DNA of 64,000 nucleotides. Origin: CAG-791 sp045130475. GTDB lineage: Bacteria; Bacillota; Clostridia; Lachnospirales; Lachnospiraceae. The stretch spans positions 1-64,000 of the forward strand of contig JBGUPU010000016.1 of assembly GCA_045130475.1 (NCBI GenBank), written 5' to 3'. Position 1 is the stretch's first letter; each line of letters begins with the position of its first letter. This document shows positions 43,388-51,762 of this stretch, piece after piece. The translations under genes were made by a program, and so were the position numbers. The notes under the pieces are model-generated. The model did not search any database and was not told the origin of the DNA. It worked only from the letters and a program-made list of their open reading frames with translations.

Positions 43388-45034
43388 ATGGCGCAGGATA
43401 ACAGAGTATATATTACCGGGCATCAGAAACCGGACACAGACTGTATTGTAGCTGCGATCGGATATGCCTTTTATAAAAGAACACAGGGAATAGATGCTGT
43501 GCCATGCCGGCTGGGACGGGTCAATCTGGAATGCAAATATCTGCTCAAGCGCTTTCATTTCAAAAAGCCTCATCTTCTGGAAACTGCCAGAGTAAATATG
43601 GGAGAGATCGATCTGGATGAACCTGTATCGATTTCACCGGAAACCTCGATCCTGGAGACGGTCCGCTTAATGGAACAGACAGACAGGCAGTCCTTCGGCG
43701 TCACGGATGACAACGGCGTGCTGATCGGGTGGATTTCCAAGAGCGACATCGCCAAACTTGCCCTCGGAGATACTCACGACAGCCAGGGTATCATCCGCAA
43801 TACGCCGACAGAATATTTTGCCAAATCCGTTCATGGCAAAGTCATCTATGATGATCCCGAGCGGAAACTCAACGGTATGATCGGTATCCTTACGCGCAAC
43901 TATGAGGAAAAACTGATCGACTGCGACGCCCGCGGACGGATCATCATCTCCGGCAATGAAAAGCACGCCATGCTGGAGCTTATCCGCCAGGGAGCGGGCA
44001 TGCTGGTCCTGCTTAAATCCGCGGAAGTGGACGAGGAGGTCCTCGCCCTTGCAAAAGACCACCACTGCCCGATCGTGCGTTCCGGCTGCGGCGCTATGAA
44101 CACGAGCCGTTACCTCTATCTTGCGCCTCCCGTGAAGACTATCATGCGCAAAAAGGTTGTCAGTTTCGTCACCAATGAAATTGCGGATGACGTCAGCAGG
44201 AAGCTGGCTGCTTCCAGATTCCGTTCCTATCCGGTCGTGGACGGGGAAAACCATCTGGTCGGCTATGTTACCCGCTACCATATGATGAATTACCACAACA
44301 AACGCATGATCCTGGTGGACCACAACCAGTTCCAGCAGTCGGTCAACGGCATTGTGGATGCTCCCGTGCTCGAGGTGATCGATCATCACCGCGTGGCGGA
44401 TTTCTCCACCCGCAGACCTGTGGATTTCCGCAATGAGATCGTAGGTGCTACTTCGACGATCATTGCCACCATTTTCCGGGAAAACATGGTTCCCTTTACC
44501 AGAGAACTGGCGGGACTTCTGCTGGGCGGGATCCTCTCGGAGACAGTCAATCTGCAGACCCCGAGCACCACGGAGCGTGATGTTGAGACCGCCAATATAC
44601 TGGCGGCGATCGCGGATCTGCGCCTGGATGAATTTGCAAAAGAGATGTTCTCCCTCGATACGGAAGTCCGTGACAAGATGGTCAATGAGATGATCAGCCA
44701 TGATATGATCTTCCGTGACATCGCGGGACTCCGCACCGTCTTCGGAAGGGTCAACGTCTCAGATATCGAGAGCTATCGCCAGGATACCCTGGATATACGC
44801 AGCAAGATCCACGATTACTGTGATGCCAGGGAGATGGATCTCGGCGTACTTGCCTTCGTCTCCGCCCTGGAAAACGGCTGTATCCTCTACTGCGGCGGCA
44901 AAAAGGCCGACTGGGTCCTTGAAGCTTTCCCTGATAAAGAAGGAGAGGAGAACAGTTTTCACGAGGGAATTGTCTCCCGCAGCTCCCAGATCATCCCCAG
45001 GGTCACAGAAGTGATAGAAAAATATATGCTGTGA
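43388..45034 (+). CDS. Manganese-dependent inorganic pyrophosphatase with CBS/DRTGG insert
   Basis: Family II (DHH-DHHA2) pyrophosphatase hydrolysing pyrophosphate to phosphate. The 548-residue product has GHQKPDTD near the N-terminus (residues 11-18), DHH at 332-334 and a C-terminal DHHA2 part ending SRSSQIIPRVTEVI. Between the first metal motif and DHH lie a first CBS motif (ISPETSILETVRLMEQTDRQSFGV), a DRTGG-like region and a second CBS motif (VSFVTNEIADDVSRKLAASR), which bind adenine nucleotides and control activity in clostridial CBS-PPases. The ATG at 43388 follows GGAGG. PPDK and PPK in the window also deal with pyrophosphate or phosphate. Confidence 0.94.
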   Translation: MAQDNRVYITGHQKPDTDCIVAAIGYAFYKRTQGIDAVPCRLGRVNLECKYLLKRFHFKKPHLLETARVNMGEIDLDEPVSISPETSILETVRLMEQTDRQSFGVTDDNGVLIGWISKSDIAKLALGDTHDSQGIIRNTPTEYFAKSVHGKVIYDDPERKLNGMIGILTRNYEEKLIDCDARGRIIISGNEKHAMLELIRQGAGMLVLLKSAEVDEEVLALAKDHHCPIVRSGCGAMNTSRYLYLAPPVKTIMRKKVVSFVTNEIADDVSRKLAASRFRSYPVVDGENHLVGYVTRYHMMNYHNKRMILVDHNQFQQSVNGIVDAPVLEVIDHHRVADFSTRRPVDFRNEIVGATSTIIATIFRENMVPFTRELAGLLLGGILSETVNLQTPSTTERDVETANILAAIADLRLDEFAKEMFSLDTEVRDKMVNEMISHDMIFRDIAGLRTVFGRVNVSDIESYRQDTLDIRSKIHDYCDAREMDLGVLAFVSALENGCILYCGGKKADWVLEAFPDKEGEENSFHEGIVSRSSQIIPRVTEVIEKYML

Positions 45035-45077
45035 TGTCCCTGCCCATTTGAAAACACTGAAGATAAACCGCAGGAGA

Positions 45078-45716
45078 ATGAATTTGACCGACAAGAAATA
45101 CTGTATAATGGACATGGACGGTACGCTCATTGATTCCATGCCCTACTGGAATACCCTGAGTCCTGACTATCTTGTCTCCAGGGGGATCACGAAGAGTACG
45201 GAAGGCCTGGTTGAACGCCTGAGAACGATGACCATGCCGGAAGCCTGTGTCTATTTAAAAAAGGAGTATGATCTGCCTGAGTCGCCGCAGCAACTGCTCG
45301 CCGAACTCAACGGAGTCATGCGCCGGCATTATGAGGAGGACATTCCTCTCAAAAAAGGTGTCCTGGAACATCTTGAACAGCTGGCACAGGAGGGAGCAGA
45401 ACTCTGTGTCGTGACGGCCACAGCCATTCCCCTCGTCCGCCTCTGCCTGGAACGGCTGGGCGTCGCAAAGTATTTTAAGTTTCTTATGAGCTGTGAAGAA
45501 GTGGGATGCGGCAAGGATTATCCGGATGCTTTTCTGGAAGCAGCCCGCAGGCTGGGGGCGCGGCCTCATCAGATCTATGTTTACGAGGATGCACTCACTG
45601 CCTTAAGGACAGCGAAAGCAGCAGGATTTAAGACTGTTGCTGTATATGATCCTTACTCCGGCAGGTGGGAGGAATGTGCCTCCATTGCAGACGAGACGAT
45701 CACCGACTGGAGATAA
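45078..45716 (+). CDS. HAD-IA family phosphatase (beta-phosphoglucomutase-like)
   Basis: The 212-residue product has IMDMDGTLIDSMPYW (motif I), VVTATAIPL (motif II), a Lys in GCGKDYPDAFLEA and the motif IV region VYEDALTALRTAKAAG. The helical cap after motif I is that of HAD-IA phosphatases of small phosphorylated metabolites. The start is ambiguous: ATG 45078 lies only one base from AGGAG (45072-45076), while TTG 45084, two codons on, has ideal 7-base spacing; both give nearly the same protein. It follows the pyrophosphatase by 43 bases and probably shares its transcript. Confidence 0.88.
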   Translation: MNLTDKKYCIMDMDGTLIDSMPYWNTLSPDYLVSRGITKSTEGLVERLRTMTMPEACVYLKKEYDLPESPQQLLAELNGVMRRHYEEDIPLKKGVLEHLEQLAQEGAELCVVTATAIPLVRLCLERLGVAKYFKFLMSCEEVGCGKDYPDAFLEAARRLGARPHQIYVYEDALTALRTAKAAGFKTVAVYDPYSGRWEECASIADETITDWR

Positions 45717-45730
45717 TAAGAGAATGCAGT

Positions 45731-45782
45731 AAATAAAGACAGACTGGGACACGAAGGCGGTTCCAGTCTGTCTTTATTCTTG
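45731..45782. terminator. Bidirectional terminator
   Basis: Stem AATAAAGACAGACTGG / CCAGTCTGTCTTTATT, 16 bp, with A/T flanks on both sides. It serves the HAD gene and the convergent YgjP-type gene. Confidence 0.9.
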
Positions 45783-45788
45783 TTCGCG

Positions 45789-45806
45789 CAAGACTCGCAG
45801 GCGAGT
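45789..45806. repeat. Short hairpin with core ACTCGCAGGCGAGT
   Basis: GACTCGC-AG-GCGAGTC, the same core as at 6733-6752. Confidence 0.5.
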
Positions 45807-45847
45807 CCTGAATCTTATTCGAGCAGGATCTTCGGGAGGGTTCTGAC

Positions 45848-46492
45848 TCATCCGGTCATGCGGCGCATGAGCTTTGTCCCTTCCGTCTTCAGCCACTTTT
45901 CATGTTTTTTGTAGTCCGGCATGATTTTTGCCACTTCCCCCCAGAAACGGGGAGAATGGTTCATTTCCTTTCGATGACAGAGTTCGTGGACGATCACGTA
46001 ATCCAGTACTTCCGGAGGGGCCAGCATAAGGAGACAATTGAAATTGAGATTTCCTTTTGATGAGCAGCTTCCCCAGCGGGTCTTCTGATTCCGGATGGTG
46101 ATACGGCCGTACTGTACGCCGACCAGAGGCGCATAGTATGCGGTTTTCTCCGGTATGACGCGCATTGCTTCGTCGGCCAGGCTGCGTATTTCATCCATTG
46201 TTAGGGCCTGCACCGGGGAGGCGGCGCGGGCTTTCATCTCTTTTTCGACCAGATCCAGATGCTTCTTGAGCCATGCGGAGTTTTTGCGGACAAAAGACTC
46301 AATGTCCTTCAGAGACACATTCCGCGGAGCCCGCACGATGATCTGACCGTCATGTTTTACCTGCAGGGACAATGTGCGTCTGCTGCTCCGGATGATCCTG
46401 ATGGAATCCGGAAGGGAAGAGCTCTCCGAACAGCCTGTTTTGCTTTTGCCGTCTTCATGGATTTCTTCAGGATATCTGAGGCTGTTTTTCAA
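45848..46492 (-). CDS. YgjP-type M48-like metallopeptidase (DUF45)
   Basis: The 214-residue product has H169-E-L-C-H173 and a third zinc ligand His179 in MNHSPRFW, the YgjP/WLM arrangement, plus the strongly conserved RWGSCSSKGNLNFNCLLMLAPPEVLDYVIVHEL block that marks this family (positions about 138-171). The N-terminal part is an SH3-like/strand-rich segment (IRSSRRTLSLQVKHDGQIIVRAP). No signal peptide is present. The start appears to be TTG at 46492, preceded by AAAGGAAAAACAGGA; no in-frame ATG exists before the conserved domain. Function in the cell is not established for the family. Confidence 0.88.
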   Translation of the reverse strand: MKNSLRYPEEIHEDGKSKTGCSESSSLPDSIRIIRSSRRTLSLQVKHDGQIIVRAPRNVSLKDIESFVRKNSAWLKKHLDLVEKEMKARAASPVQALTMDEIRSLADEAMRVIPEKTAYYAPLVGVQYGRITIRNQKTRWGSCSSKGNLNFNCLLMLAPPEVLDYVIVHELCHRKEMNHSPRFWGEVAKIMPDYKKHEKWLKTEGTKLMRRMTG

Positions 46493-46515
46493 TTCCTGTT
46501 TTTCCTTTCGCGATT

Positions 46516-46558
46516 AGAAAAAACAGGCGGCAGGGAGGTGATTCTTACCCTGCCGCCC
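46516..46558 (-). terminator. Terminator of the Fn3-like gene
   Basis: On the minus strand the stem GCGGCAGGG / CCCTGCCGC is followed by CTGTTTTTTC. Confidence 0.85.
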
Positions 46559-46683
46559 GGATTGTTCAGGCATATCGATCAGTATGTGTGCGGTATTGCT
46601 GATTGCAATTTGAGTTTTTGATGAGAAAAATATGCCGCGGCTGCTTCTCCAGGTCAAAAGATCTGAAGGAGTTTCAATTCGGA

Positions 46684-47424
46684 TCAATACTTGTTATACA
46701 GATAGAATCTGTAGGACCAGTATCCGGTGAAAGGCGTGGGCAGTGTGCGGTACTTGCCGTCGTTTTTATATAAGGTGACGATCCTTACATAATAGTTCTG
46801 ATACTTCTTCAGCGCGCTGCCTCTGAAATTTTTGATTGTGGCGGTCGTTGCCGATGACTTATGGGCAGTGTTCAGATTCAGATACCATCTTTTGGAAGGG
46901 CTGGTCGACAGATAGACGGAATATCCGCTGGAGCTGTGGATCTTATTCCAATTGATCTTGACGTTATTGCTTCCGGATAAGCTGGCTTCGACATCCTGGG
47001 GCCAGGGTGTAATGTAAATGGGGTTCGTCCATTTACTTGCAGTCTTGATCTTTTTGGATTTGCTGACCTTCAGGGCACGTACCTGGCACTTGTAAACATA
47101 GTTGGGGCGGAGACCGGAAATGGTTGCTCCCTCGTGTTTGCCGTATAAGATGGCGCTGATCTTGCCGCTGCCGTCCATCTTGGTGCATCTGACCTGATAT
47201 GCATTCGCACCGGATACAGTCTTCCATACTACTTTGCATTTCTTAAAAGAGCAGGCCTTTACTTTTTTGCCGTTTTCTTTTACATACTCTGTAGACCAGG
47301 ATGAAAAACGAAGATTTTTAGGAGCACTCAGCGAGGCGGCTTCAGCACTTGTAACATAAAGAGAACCGATCATAAAAACAGCGATCAAAAATGCCGAGGC
47401 AAGCCTTTTAAAAGAATTTAACAT
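46684..47424 (-). CDS. Secreted protein with fibronectin type III-like domains
   Basis: The 246-residue product starts at ATG 47424 (GGAGGGAAAG upstream). A signal peptide is clear: MLNSFKRLASAF, a hydrophobic core (LIAVFMIGSLYV) and a cleavage site near AEA-A. The mature protein has two Fn3-like units: APKNLRFSSWS..VVWKTVSGANAYQVRCTK..LRPNYVYKCQVRAL and VKINWNKIHSSSGYSVYLS..YQNYYVRIVTLY. It is basic and Tyr/Lys-rich, with no anchor or catalytic motif. Short Fn3 proteins like this are common in Lachnospiraceae and may bind cell-wall or host polymers; the role is unknown. It has its own promoter, a leader of about 150 bases and its own terminator. Confidence 0.85.
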   Translation of the reverse strand: MLNSFKRLASAFLIAVFMIGSLYVTSAEAASLSAPKNLRFSSWSTEYVKENGKKVKACSFKKCKVVWKTVSGANAYQVRCTKMDGSGKISAILYGKHEGATISGLRPNYVYKCQVRALKVSKSKKIKTASKWTNPIYITPWPQDVEASLSGSNNVKINWNKIHSSSGYSVYLSTSPSKRWYLNLNTAHKSSATTATIKNFRGSALKKYQNYYVRIVTLYKNDGKYRTLPTPFTGYWSYRFYLYNKY

Positions 47425-47584
47425 TTTCTTTCCCTCCATTGGCAGTTTGCTATTTCCTGAAAAAAATCTGCAGCATGTCCTCAGGGGCGGTCGCACACAG
47501 AAGGCCTGACGATCCCATGGTGCAGATCTTTTATCAGAGGATGACGCCGGCATACTCCGCACCGGCTTCACAATTTATACACAC
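47425..47584 (-). other. Structured 5' leader of the Fn3-like gene
   Basis: About 155 transcribed bases with a GCCGG/CCGGC hairpin (47547-47567) and a CTGCA/TGCAG closing pair spanning 47468-47525. It does not match a riboswitch class I can recall. Confidence 0.4.
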
Positions 47585-47613
47585 ATTATAGTCTCATATT
47601 TGTAAAAACTCAA
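47585..47613 (-). promoter_or_regulatory. Promoter of the Fn3-like gene
   Basis: On the minus strand TTGAGT (47613-47608), 17-base spacer, TATAAT (47590-47585). Confidence 0.85.
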
Positions 47614-47689
47614 CCGTTTCCTGTATGGCAGGACCGGGCAGTAACATGATTTCAGAAAGGGAGCAGGATTCATCAATCTCGCTTTTTTC

Positions 47690-47718
47690 TGGACACAAAG
47701 CGCAAGTTGTGTTATTAT
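47690..47718 (+). promoter_or_regulatory. tRNA-Arg promoter
   Basis: TGGACA (47690-47695), 17-base spacer, TATTAT (47713-47718), about 49 bases before the tRNA. Confidence 0.75.
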
Positions 47719-47766
47719 AGCGTTTGCCGGAAAACACAGCGGATTCTGTGAGGGGACGGCATATAC

Positions 47767-47838
47767 GCACTCGTAGTCTAATGGATAGAACGGAGGCCTC
47801 CGACGCCTTTAATGCAGGTTCGATTCCTGTCGAGTGCA
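47767..47838 (+). tRNA. tRNA-Arg (anticodon CCG)
   Basis: The 72-base cloverleaf has acceptor arms GCACTCG / CGAGTGC, anticodon stem GAGGC / GCCTT around the loop CTCCGAC (anticodon CCG, reading CGG), and T-arm GCAGG-TTCGATT-CCTGT. The discriminator base is A and no CCA is encoded. The D stem GTCT/GAAC contains a C-A mismatch, slightly unusual. A terminator follows at once, so it is a single-gene unit. Confidence 0.95.
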
Positions 47839-47844
47839 GACGGG

Positions 47845-47876
47845 AAGCGGGATGGCTGATCATCCCGCTTTTTTTT
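47845..47876 (+). terminator. tRNA-Arg terminator
   Basis: Stem AGCGGGAT / ATCCCGCT followed by eight T. Confidence 0.93.
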
Positions 47877-47933
47877 GGCTTTTATCAATTTGCAGATAAC
47901 AAATTTGCAGGAGGAAAAGGCGGTTGTGCATTA

Positions 47934-47963
47934 TTGATGGTTTTCTTTGCCTGAAGATATAGT
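47934..47963 (+). promoter_or_regulatory. gap promoter candidate P1
   Basis: TTGATG (47934-47939), 18-base spacer, TATAGT (47958-47963). Confidence 0.55.
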
Positions 47964-47989
47964 ATTTTTATAAAATCTTCCAATAGTAC

Positions 47990-48019
47990 TTGAATTTTAC
48001 CCTTCGGATACGGTAAAAT
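47990..48019 (+). promoter_or_regulatory. gap promoter candidate P2
   Basis: TTGAAT (47990-47995), 18-base spacer, TAAAAT (48014-48019). It leaves a leader of about 180 bases before gap. Confidence 0.6.
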
Positions 48020-48207
48020 GAAGTCTGACAAAAATCTGACGCTTGCTGTGTGCCCCGTGGTATTTCTTCCGGGCCGCAACGGCATTTCGTTCGGTTACCG
48101 GTACACTTTGAATCGCGACTTTACCGGCGGGACGGTGCGGAGCAGCGCTCATTCAGCATACATCAGATTGTTGCTAAAACCTTTATGTTTATGTAGGAGG
48201 AACAAAA

Positions 48208-49227
48208 ATGGCAGTAAAAGTAGCAATTAACGGTTTCGGTCGTATTGGTCGTCTGGCTTTCCGTCAGATGTTTGGCGCTGAGGGTTTTGAGATCGTAGCA
48301 ATCAACGATCTGACATCCCCCGAGATGCTTGCACACCTGCTGAAATATGACAGCACACAGGGCAGATATGACAAGGCTGACACCGTGTCCTTCGGCGATG
48401 ATTCCATCACAGTCGATGGCAAAGAGATCAAGATTTATGCGAAGGCCAGCGCAGCTGAGCTTCCCTGGGGCGAGATCGGCGTAGATGTCGTTCTGGAGTG
48501 CACAGGCTTCTATACCTCCAAGGCAAAAGCACAGGCACACATCGATGCAGGCGCAAAGCACGTCATCATTTCCGCTCCTGCAGGCAACGATCTGCCTACC
48601 ATCGTTTACAATGTCAACCACCAGTCCCTGACCAGCGATGACAAGATCATCTCCGCTGCATCCTGCACAACCAACTGCCTGGCTCCCATGGCAAAGGCTC
48701 TCAATGACCTTGCTCCCATCAAGTCCGGTATCATGTGCACAATCCACGCTTACACAGGCGATCAGATGACTCTTGACGGACCTCAGAGAAAGGGCGACAA
48801 GAGGCGTTCCCGCGCTGCAGCTATCAACATCGTTCCCAACAGCACCGGCGCTGCCAAGGCTATCGGCCTTGTTATCCCCGAGCTGAACGGCAAACTCATC
48901 GGCGCTGCACAGCGTGTTCCCACTCCTACAGGCTCCACCACCATCCTTACCGCTGTTGTCGAAGGCAACGTTACCAAGGATCAGATCAATGCAGCTATGA
49001 AGGCAGCTTCCACCGAGTCCTTCGGCTACAATGAGGACGAGATCGTTTCCAGCGATATCATCGGCATGCGCTTCGGCTCCCTGTTCGATGCTACCCAGAC
49101 CATGGTTCTGCCTCTTGACAACGGCACAACCCAGGTTCAGGTTGTTTCCTGGTATGACAACGAGAATTCCTACACCAGCCAGATGGTTCGCACCATCAAG
49201 CACTTCGGCAGCCTGCTGAATGCATAA
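48208..49227 (+). CDS. gap: Glyceraldehyde-3-phosphate dehydrogenase (type I)
   Basis: GAPDH oxidises glyceraldehyde-3-phosphate to 1,3-bisphosphoglycerate with NAD in glycolysis. The 339-residue product has the Rossmann motif NGFGRIGRLAFRQM, the catalytic Cys153 in SAASCTTNCLAPM, the catalytic His in the CTIHAYTGDQ segment, and the C-terminal SWYDNENSYTSQMVRTI. The Asp in AINDLT indicates NAD preference. A perfect TAGGAGG precedes the ATG. Strong codon bias indicates high expression. It is followed by its own terminator, then pgk and tpiA in the same direction. Confidence 0.98.
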   Translation: MAVKVAINGFGRIGRLAFRQMFGAEGFEIVAINDLTSPEMLAHLLKYDSTQGRYDKADTVSFGDDSITVDGKEIKIYAKASAAELPWGEIGVDVVLECTGFYTSKAKAQAHIDAGAKHVIISAPAGNDLPTIVYNVNHQSLTSDDKIISAASCTTNCLAPMAKALNDLAPIKSGIMCTIHAYTGDQMTLDGPQRKGDKRRSRAAAINIVPNSTGAAKAIGLVIPELNGKLIGAAQRVPTPTGSTTILTAVVEGNVTKDQINAAMKAASTESFGYNEDEIVSSDIIGMRFGSLFDATQTMVLPLDNGTTQVQVVSWYDNENSYTSQMVRTIKHFGSLLNA

Positions 49228-49325
49228 TCCGGTCTGGATGATCCGTCAGGAAATCTGCTCTCCCGAAAGGCCGACGGACAATTTCCGGATGGCCTGAAGG
49301 ACATATGACCTGAGAATTTCAAGGA

Positions 49326-49358
49326 GGGTCCGGTCTATCATGGACCGGACCCTTTTAT
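49326..49358 (+). terminator. gap terminator
   Basis: 10-bp stem GGGTCCGGTC / GACCGGACCC followed by TTTTATT. A second inverted repeat, CGCCCCTATT / AATAGGGCG, lies at 49378-49406 in the pgk leader. Confidence 0.85.
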
Positions 49359-49456
49359 TATGACACTATGGCACCGCCCCTATTATTTGTTTTCGCAATA
49401 GGGCGGGTCCGCACGTTGATCTGATCACCATCACAATGATGATTTGGAGGAAAAAA

Positions 49457-50665
49457 ATGGGACTTAATAAAAAATCTGTTGACGATATCAATGTGAAGGG
49501 CCAGCGCGTTCTGTGCCGCTGCGACTTCAACGTTCCGCTCAAGGCTGGCGTGATCACTGACGACAACCGTATCGTCGCAGCACTTCCCACCATCAAAAAG
49601 CTCATCGCTGACGGCGGCAAGGTAATCCTTTGCTCCCACCTCGGCAAGCCGAAGGGCGAGCCCAAGCCTGAGATGTCTCTGGCTCCCGTAGCAAAGCGCC
49701 TCTCCGAGTGCCTGGGCCAGGAAGTTGTCTTCGCAAAAGATGACAACGTTGTCGGCGAGAATGCCAAGGCAGCTGTTGCCGCTATGAAGGACGGCGATGT
49801 TGTTCTTCTTGAGAACACCCGCTATCGCAAGGAAGAGACCAAGAACGGTGAGGAGTTCTCCAAAGAGCTCGCTTCCCTGGCAGACGTTTTCGTAAACGAT
49901 GCTTTCGGAACTGCACACCGTGCACACTGCTCCAACGTCGGTGTTACCGAGTACATCGACACCTGTGTTGTCGGTTACCTGATGCAGAAGGAAATCGACT
50001 TCCTCGGCAAGGCAGTTGAGGATCCGGTACGTCCTTTCGTAGCTATCCTCGGCGGCGCAAAGGTTGCTGACAAGCTCGCTGTTATCAACAACCTGCTCGA
50101 GAAGTGCGACACCCTCATCATCGGCGGCGGCATGGCTTATACCTTCGCAAAGGCAAAAGGCTATGAGATCGGCAAGTCTCTCGTAGACGATACCAAGGTT
50201 GACTACTGCGCAGACATGATCAAGAAGGCAGAAGAGCTCGGCAAGAGCCTGCTTCTTCCCGTTGATGCTGTCATCACTTCCGAGTTCCCGAATCCCATTG
50301 ATGCAGAGATCGAAGTCGAGACTGTTGACATCGACAAGATCCCCGCTGACAAGATGGGCATGGATATCGGCCCCAAGACCATCGAGCTCTTCGCAGATGC
50401 CGTCAAGACCGCCAAGACTGTTGTCTGGAACGGACCTATGGGCGTCTTCGAGAATCCGATTCTCTCCAAGGGCACAAAGGCAGTCGCACAGGCTATGGCT
50501 GACACCGATGCAACCACCATCATCGGCGGCGGCGACAGTGCAGCTGCAGCAAACCAGATGGGCTTCCATGACAAGATGAGCCACATCTCCACCGGCGGCG
50601 GTGCATCCCTTGAGTTCCTTGAGGGCAAGGCTCTTCCCGGCGTAGTCGCAGCAAACGACAAGTAA
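49457..50665 (+). CDS. pgk: Phosphoglycerate kinase
   Basis: PGK makes ATP from 1,3-bisphosphoglycerate. The 402-residue product has the N-terminal substrate motif RCDFNVPLKAGVITDDNRI, CSHLGKPKGEPKPEMSLAPVA, LLENTRYRKEETKN, and the C-terminal nucleotide-binding GGGDSAAAANQMGF and STGGGASLEFLEGKALPG. GGAGG lies 7-8 bases before the ATG at 49457. It is the second gene of the glycolytic series gap-pgk-tpiA; each gene has hairpins in its spacer, so transcript processing or partial termination may set their ratio. Confidence 0.98.
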   Translation: MGLNKKSVDDINVKGQRVLCRCDFNVPLKAGVITDDNRIVAALPTIKKLIADGGKVILCSHLGKPKGEPKPEMSLAPVAKRLSECLGQEVVFAKDDNVVGENAKAAVAAMKDGDVVLLENTRYRKEETKNGEEFSKELASLADVFVNDAFGTAHRAHCSNVGVTEYIDTCVVGYLMQKEIDFLGKAVEDPVRPFVAILGGAKVADKLAVINNLLEKCDTLIIGGGMAYTFAKAKGYEIGKSLVDDTKVDYCADMIKKAEELGKSLLLPVDAVITSEFPNPIDAEIEVETVDIDKIPADKMGMDIGPKTIELFADAVKTAKTVVWNGPMGVFENPILSKGTKAVAQAMADTDATTIIGGGDSAAAANQMGFHDKMSHISTGGGASLEFLEGKALPGVVAANDK

Positions 50666-50714
50666 TCCGGCCTGCAGGCCAGCCGTATGGCTGAATATTA
50701 TGAGAATGCTTCCG

Positions 50715-50745
50715 GCATAACAGGAGAGGATATCTCCTGTTATGC
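50715..50745 (+). promoter_or_regulatory. Intercistronic hairpin pgk-tpiA
   Basis: Perfect 13-bp stem GCATAACAGGAGA / TCTCCTGTTATGC without a T-run; probably an RNA stability or processing element rather than a terminator. Confidence 0.55.
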
Positions 50746-50856
50746 CTGTGCATAAACAAGGTGTGATCAGGGGGTACCATTCACACCGGGGTCTCCCGGT
50801 TGCGGGCAGATCTGAAAGAACTGTTGATACACAGACGAAGATAGAGGAGAATGAAA

Positions 50857-51606
50857 ATGGCAAGAAGGAAAATCGTAGCCGGTAACTGGAAAATGAACAA
50901 GACTCCCTCCGAGGCAAAGGCCCTTGTCGAGATGCTTGCTCCCCTGGTAAAGAATGATGATGTCGATGTCGTTTACTGCGTACCTGCTGTTGACATCGTT
51001 CCCGTTGTCGAGGCAGTCAAGGGCTCCAACGTTGCTGTAGGCGCTGAGAATATTTCCGATAAGGACAGCGGCGCATTCACCGGCGAGATCTCAGGTGCAA
51101 TGCTCAAAGATGCAGGCGTCAAGTACGTCATCATCGGCCACTCCGAGAGAAGAGATTATTATAAAGAAGATGATGCATTCCTCAACAGGAAAGTCCTCAA
51201 GGCTTTCGAGTATGGCCTCATCCCGATCCTTTGCTGCGGCGAGTCCCTTGAGCAGCGCGAAGCAAACGTGACCATCGACTGGATCCGTCTGCAGCTCAAG
51301 AGCGATCTGATCGGCGTTTCTGCTGAGCAGGCTGCTTCCATGGTTATCGCTTATGAGCCCATCTGGGCTATCGGCACCGGCAAGGTCGCTACCACTGAGC
51401 AGGCTCAGGAAGTCTGCCATGCGATCCGCGAGCTCATCGCTGAGATCTATGACGCTGATACCGCTGAGAAGATCCGCATCCAGTACGGCGGCTCTGTCAA
51501 CGGCGCTTCCGCTCCCGAGCTCTTCGCACAGCCCGACATCGACGGCGGCCTCATCGGCGGCGCTTCCCTGAAGGAAGACTTCGGAAAGATCGTTAATTAC
51601 AAGTAA
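50857..51606 (+). CDS. tpiA: Triosephosphate isomerase
   Basis: TIM interconverts dihydroxyacetone phosphate and glyceraldehyde-3-phosphate. The 249-residue barrel has Lys12 in AGNWKMNKT, the catalytic His95 in IIGHSERR and the catalytic base Glu167 in AYEPIWAIGTGK, and ends with the phosphate-binding GGSVNG and GGLIGGASL loops. The ATG at 50857 has GAGGAG 7 bases upstream; an ATG at 50851 lies too close to it. It is the last gene of the glycolytic series and ends at a strong terminator. Confidence 0.98.
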   Translation: MARRKIVAGNWKMNKTPSEAKALVEMLAPLVKNDDVDVVYCVPAVDIVPVVEAVKGSNVAVGAENISDKDSGAFTGEISGAMLKDAGVKYVIIGHSERRDYYKEDDAFLNRKVLKAFEYGLIPILCCGESLEQREANVTIDWIRLQLKSDLIGVSAEQAASMVIAYEPIWAIGTGKVATTEQAQEVCHAIRELIAEIYDADTAEKIRIQYGGSVNGASAPELFAQPDIDGGLIGGASLKEDFGKIVNYK

Positions 51607-51680
51607 GACCCAGATCTGCAATCAGCTTTGCAGAATGAATGTCCTGCCCGCCGCAGGACGAAATGAGTCGAACCGGATGA

Positions 51681-51720
51681 ACATCCCGCAGAACCTGAAT
51701 GGTCTGCGGGATGTTTTTTA
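51681..51720 (+). terminator. tpiA terminator
   Basis: Stem ACATCCCGCAGA / TCTGCGGGATGT followed by TTTTT. Confidence 0.9.
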
Positions 51721-51762
51721 ACTCATAGGAAATTGCGATTTCCTATGAGTTAAAAAACATCC
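51709..51762. repeat. 25-bp perfect inverted repeat overlapping the terminator
   Basis: Arms 51709-51733 and 51738-51762 are exact reverse complements around the tetraloop TGCG. The left arm contains the 3' end and T-run of the tpiA terminator, so the two structures exclude each other. Confidence 0.8.

Noticed and set aside
47594..47954. Small open frames on both strands across 47.6-47.9 kb
   Set aside because: They run through the tRNA-Arg gene and its terminator.
48163..49203. Long open frame opposite gap
   Set aside because: Same codon-bias shadow as at groEL; gap itself is certain.
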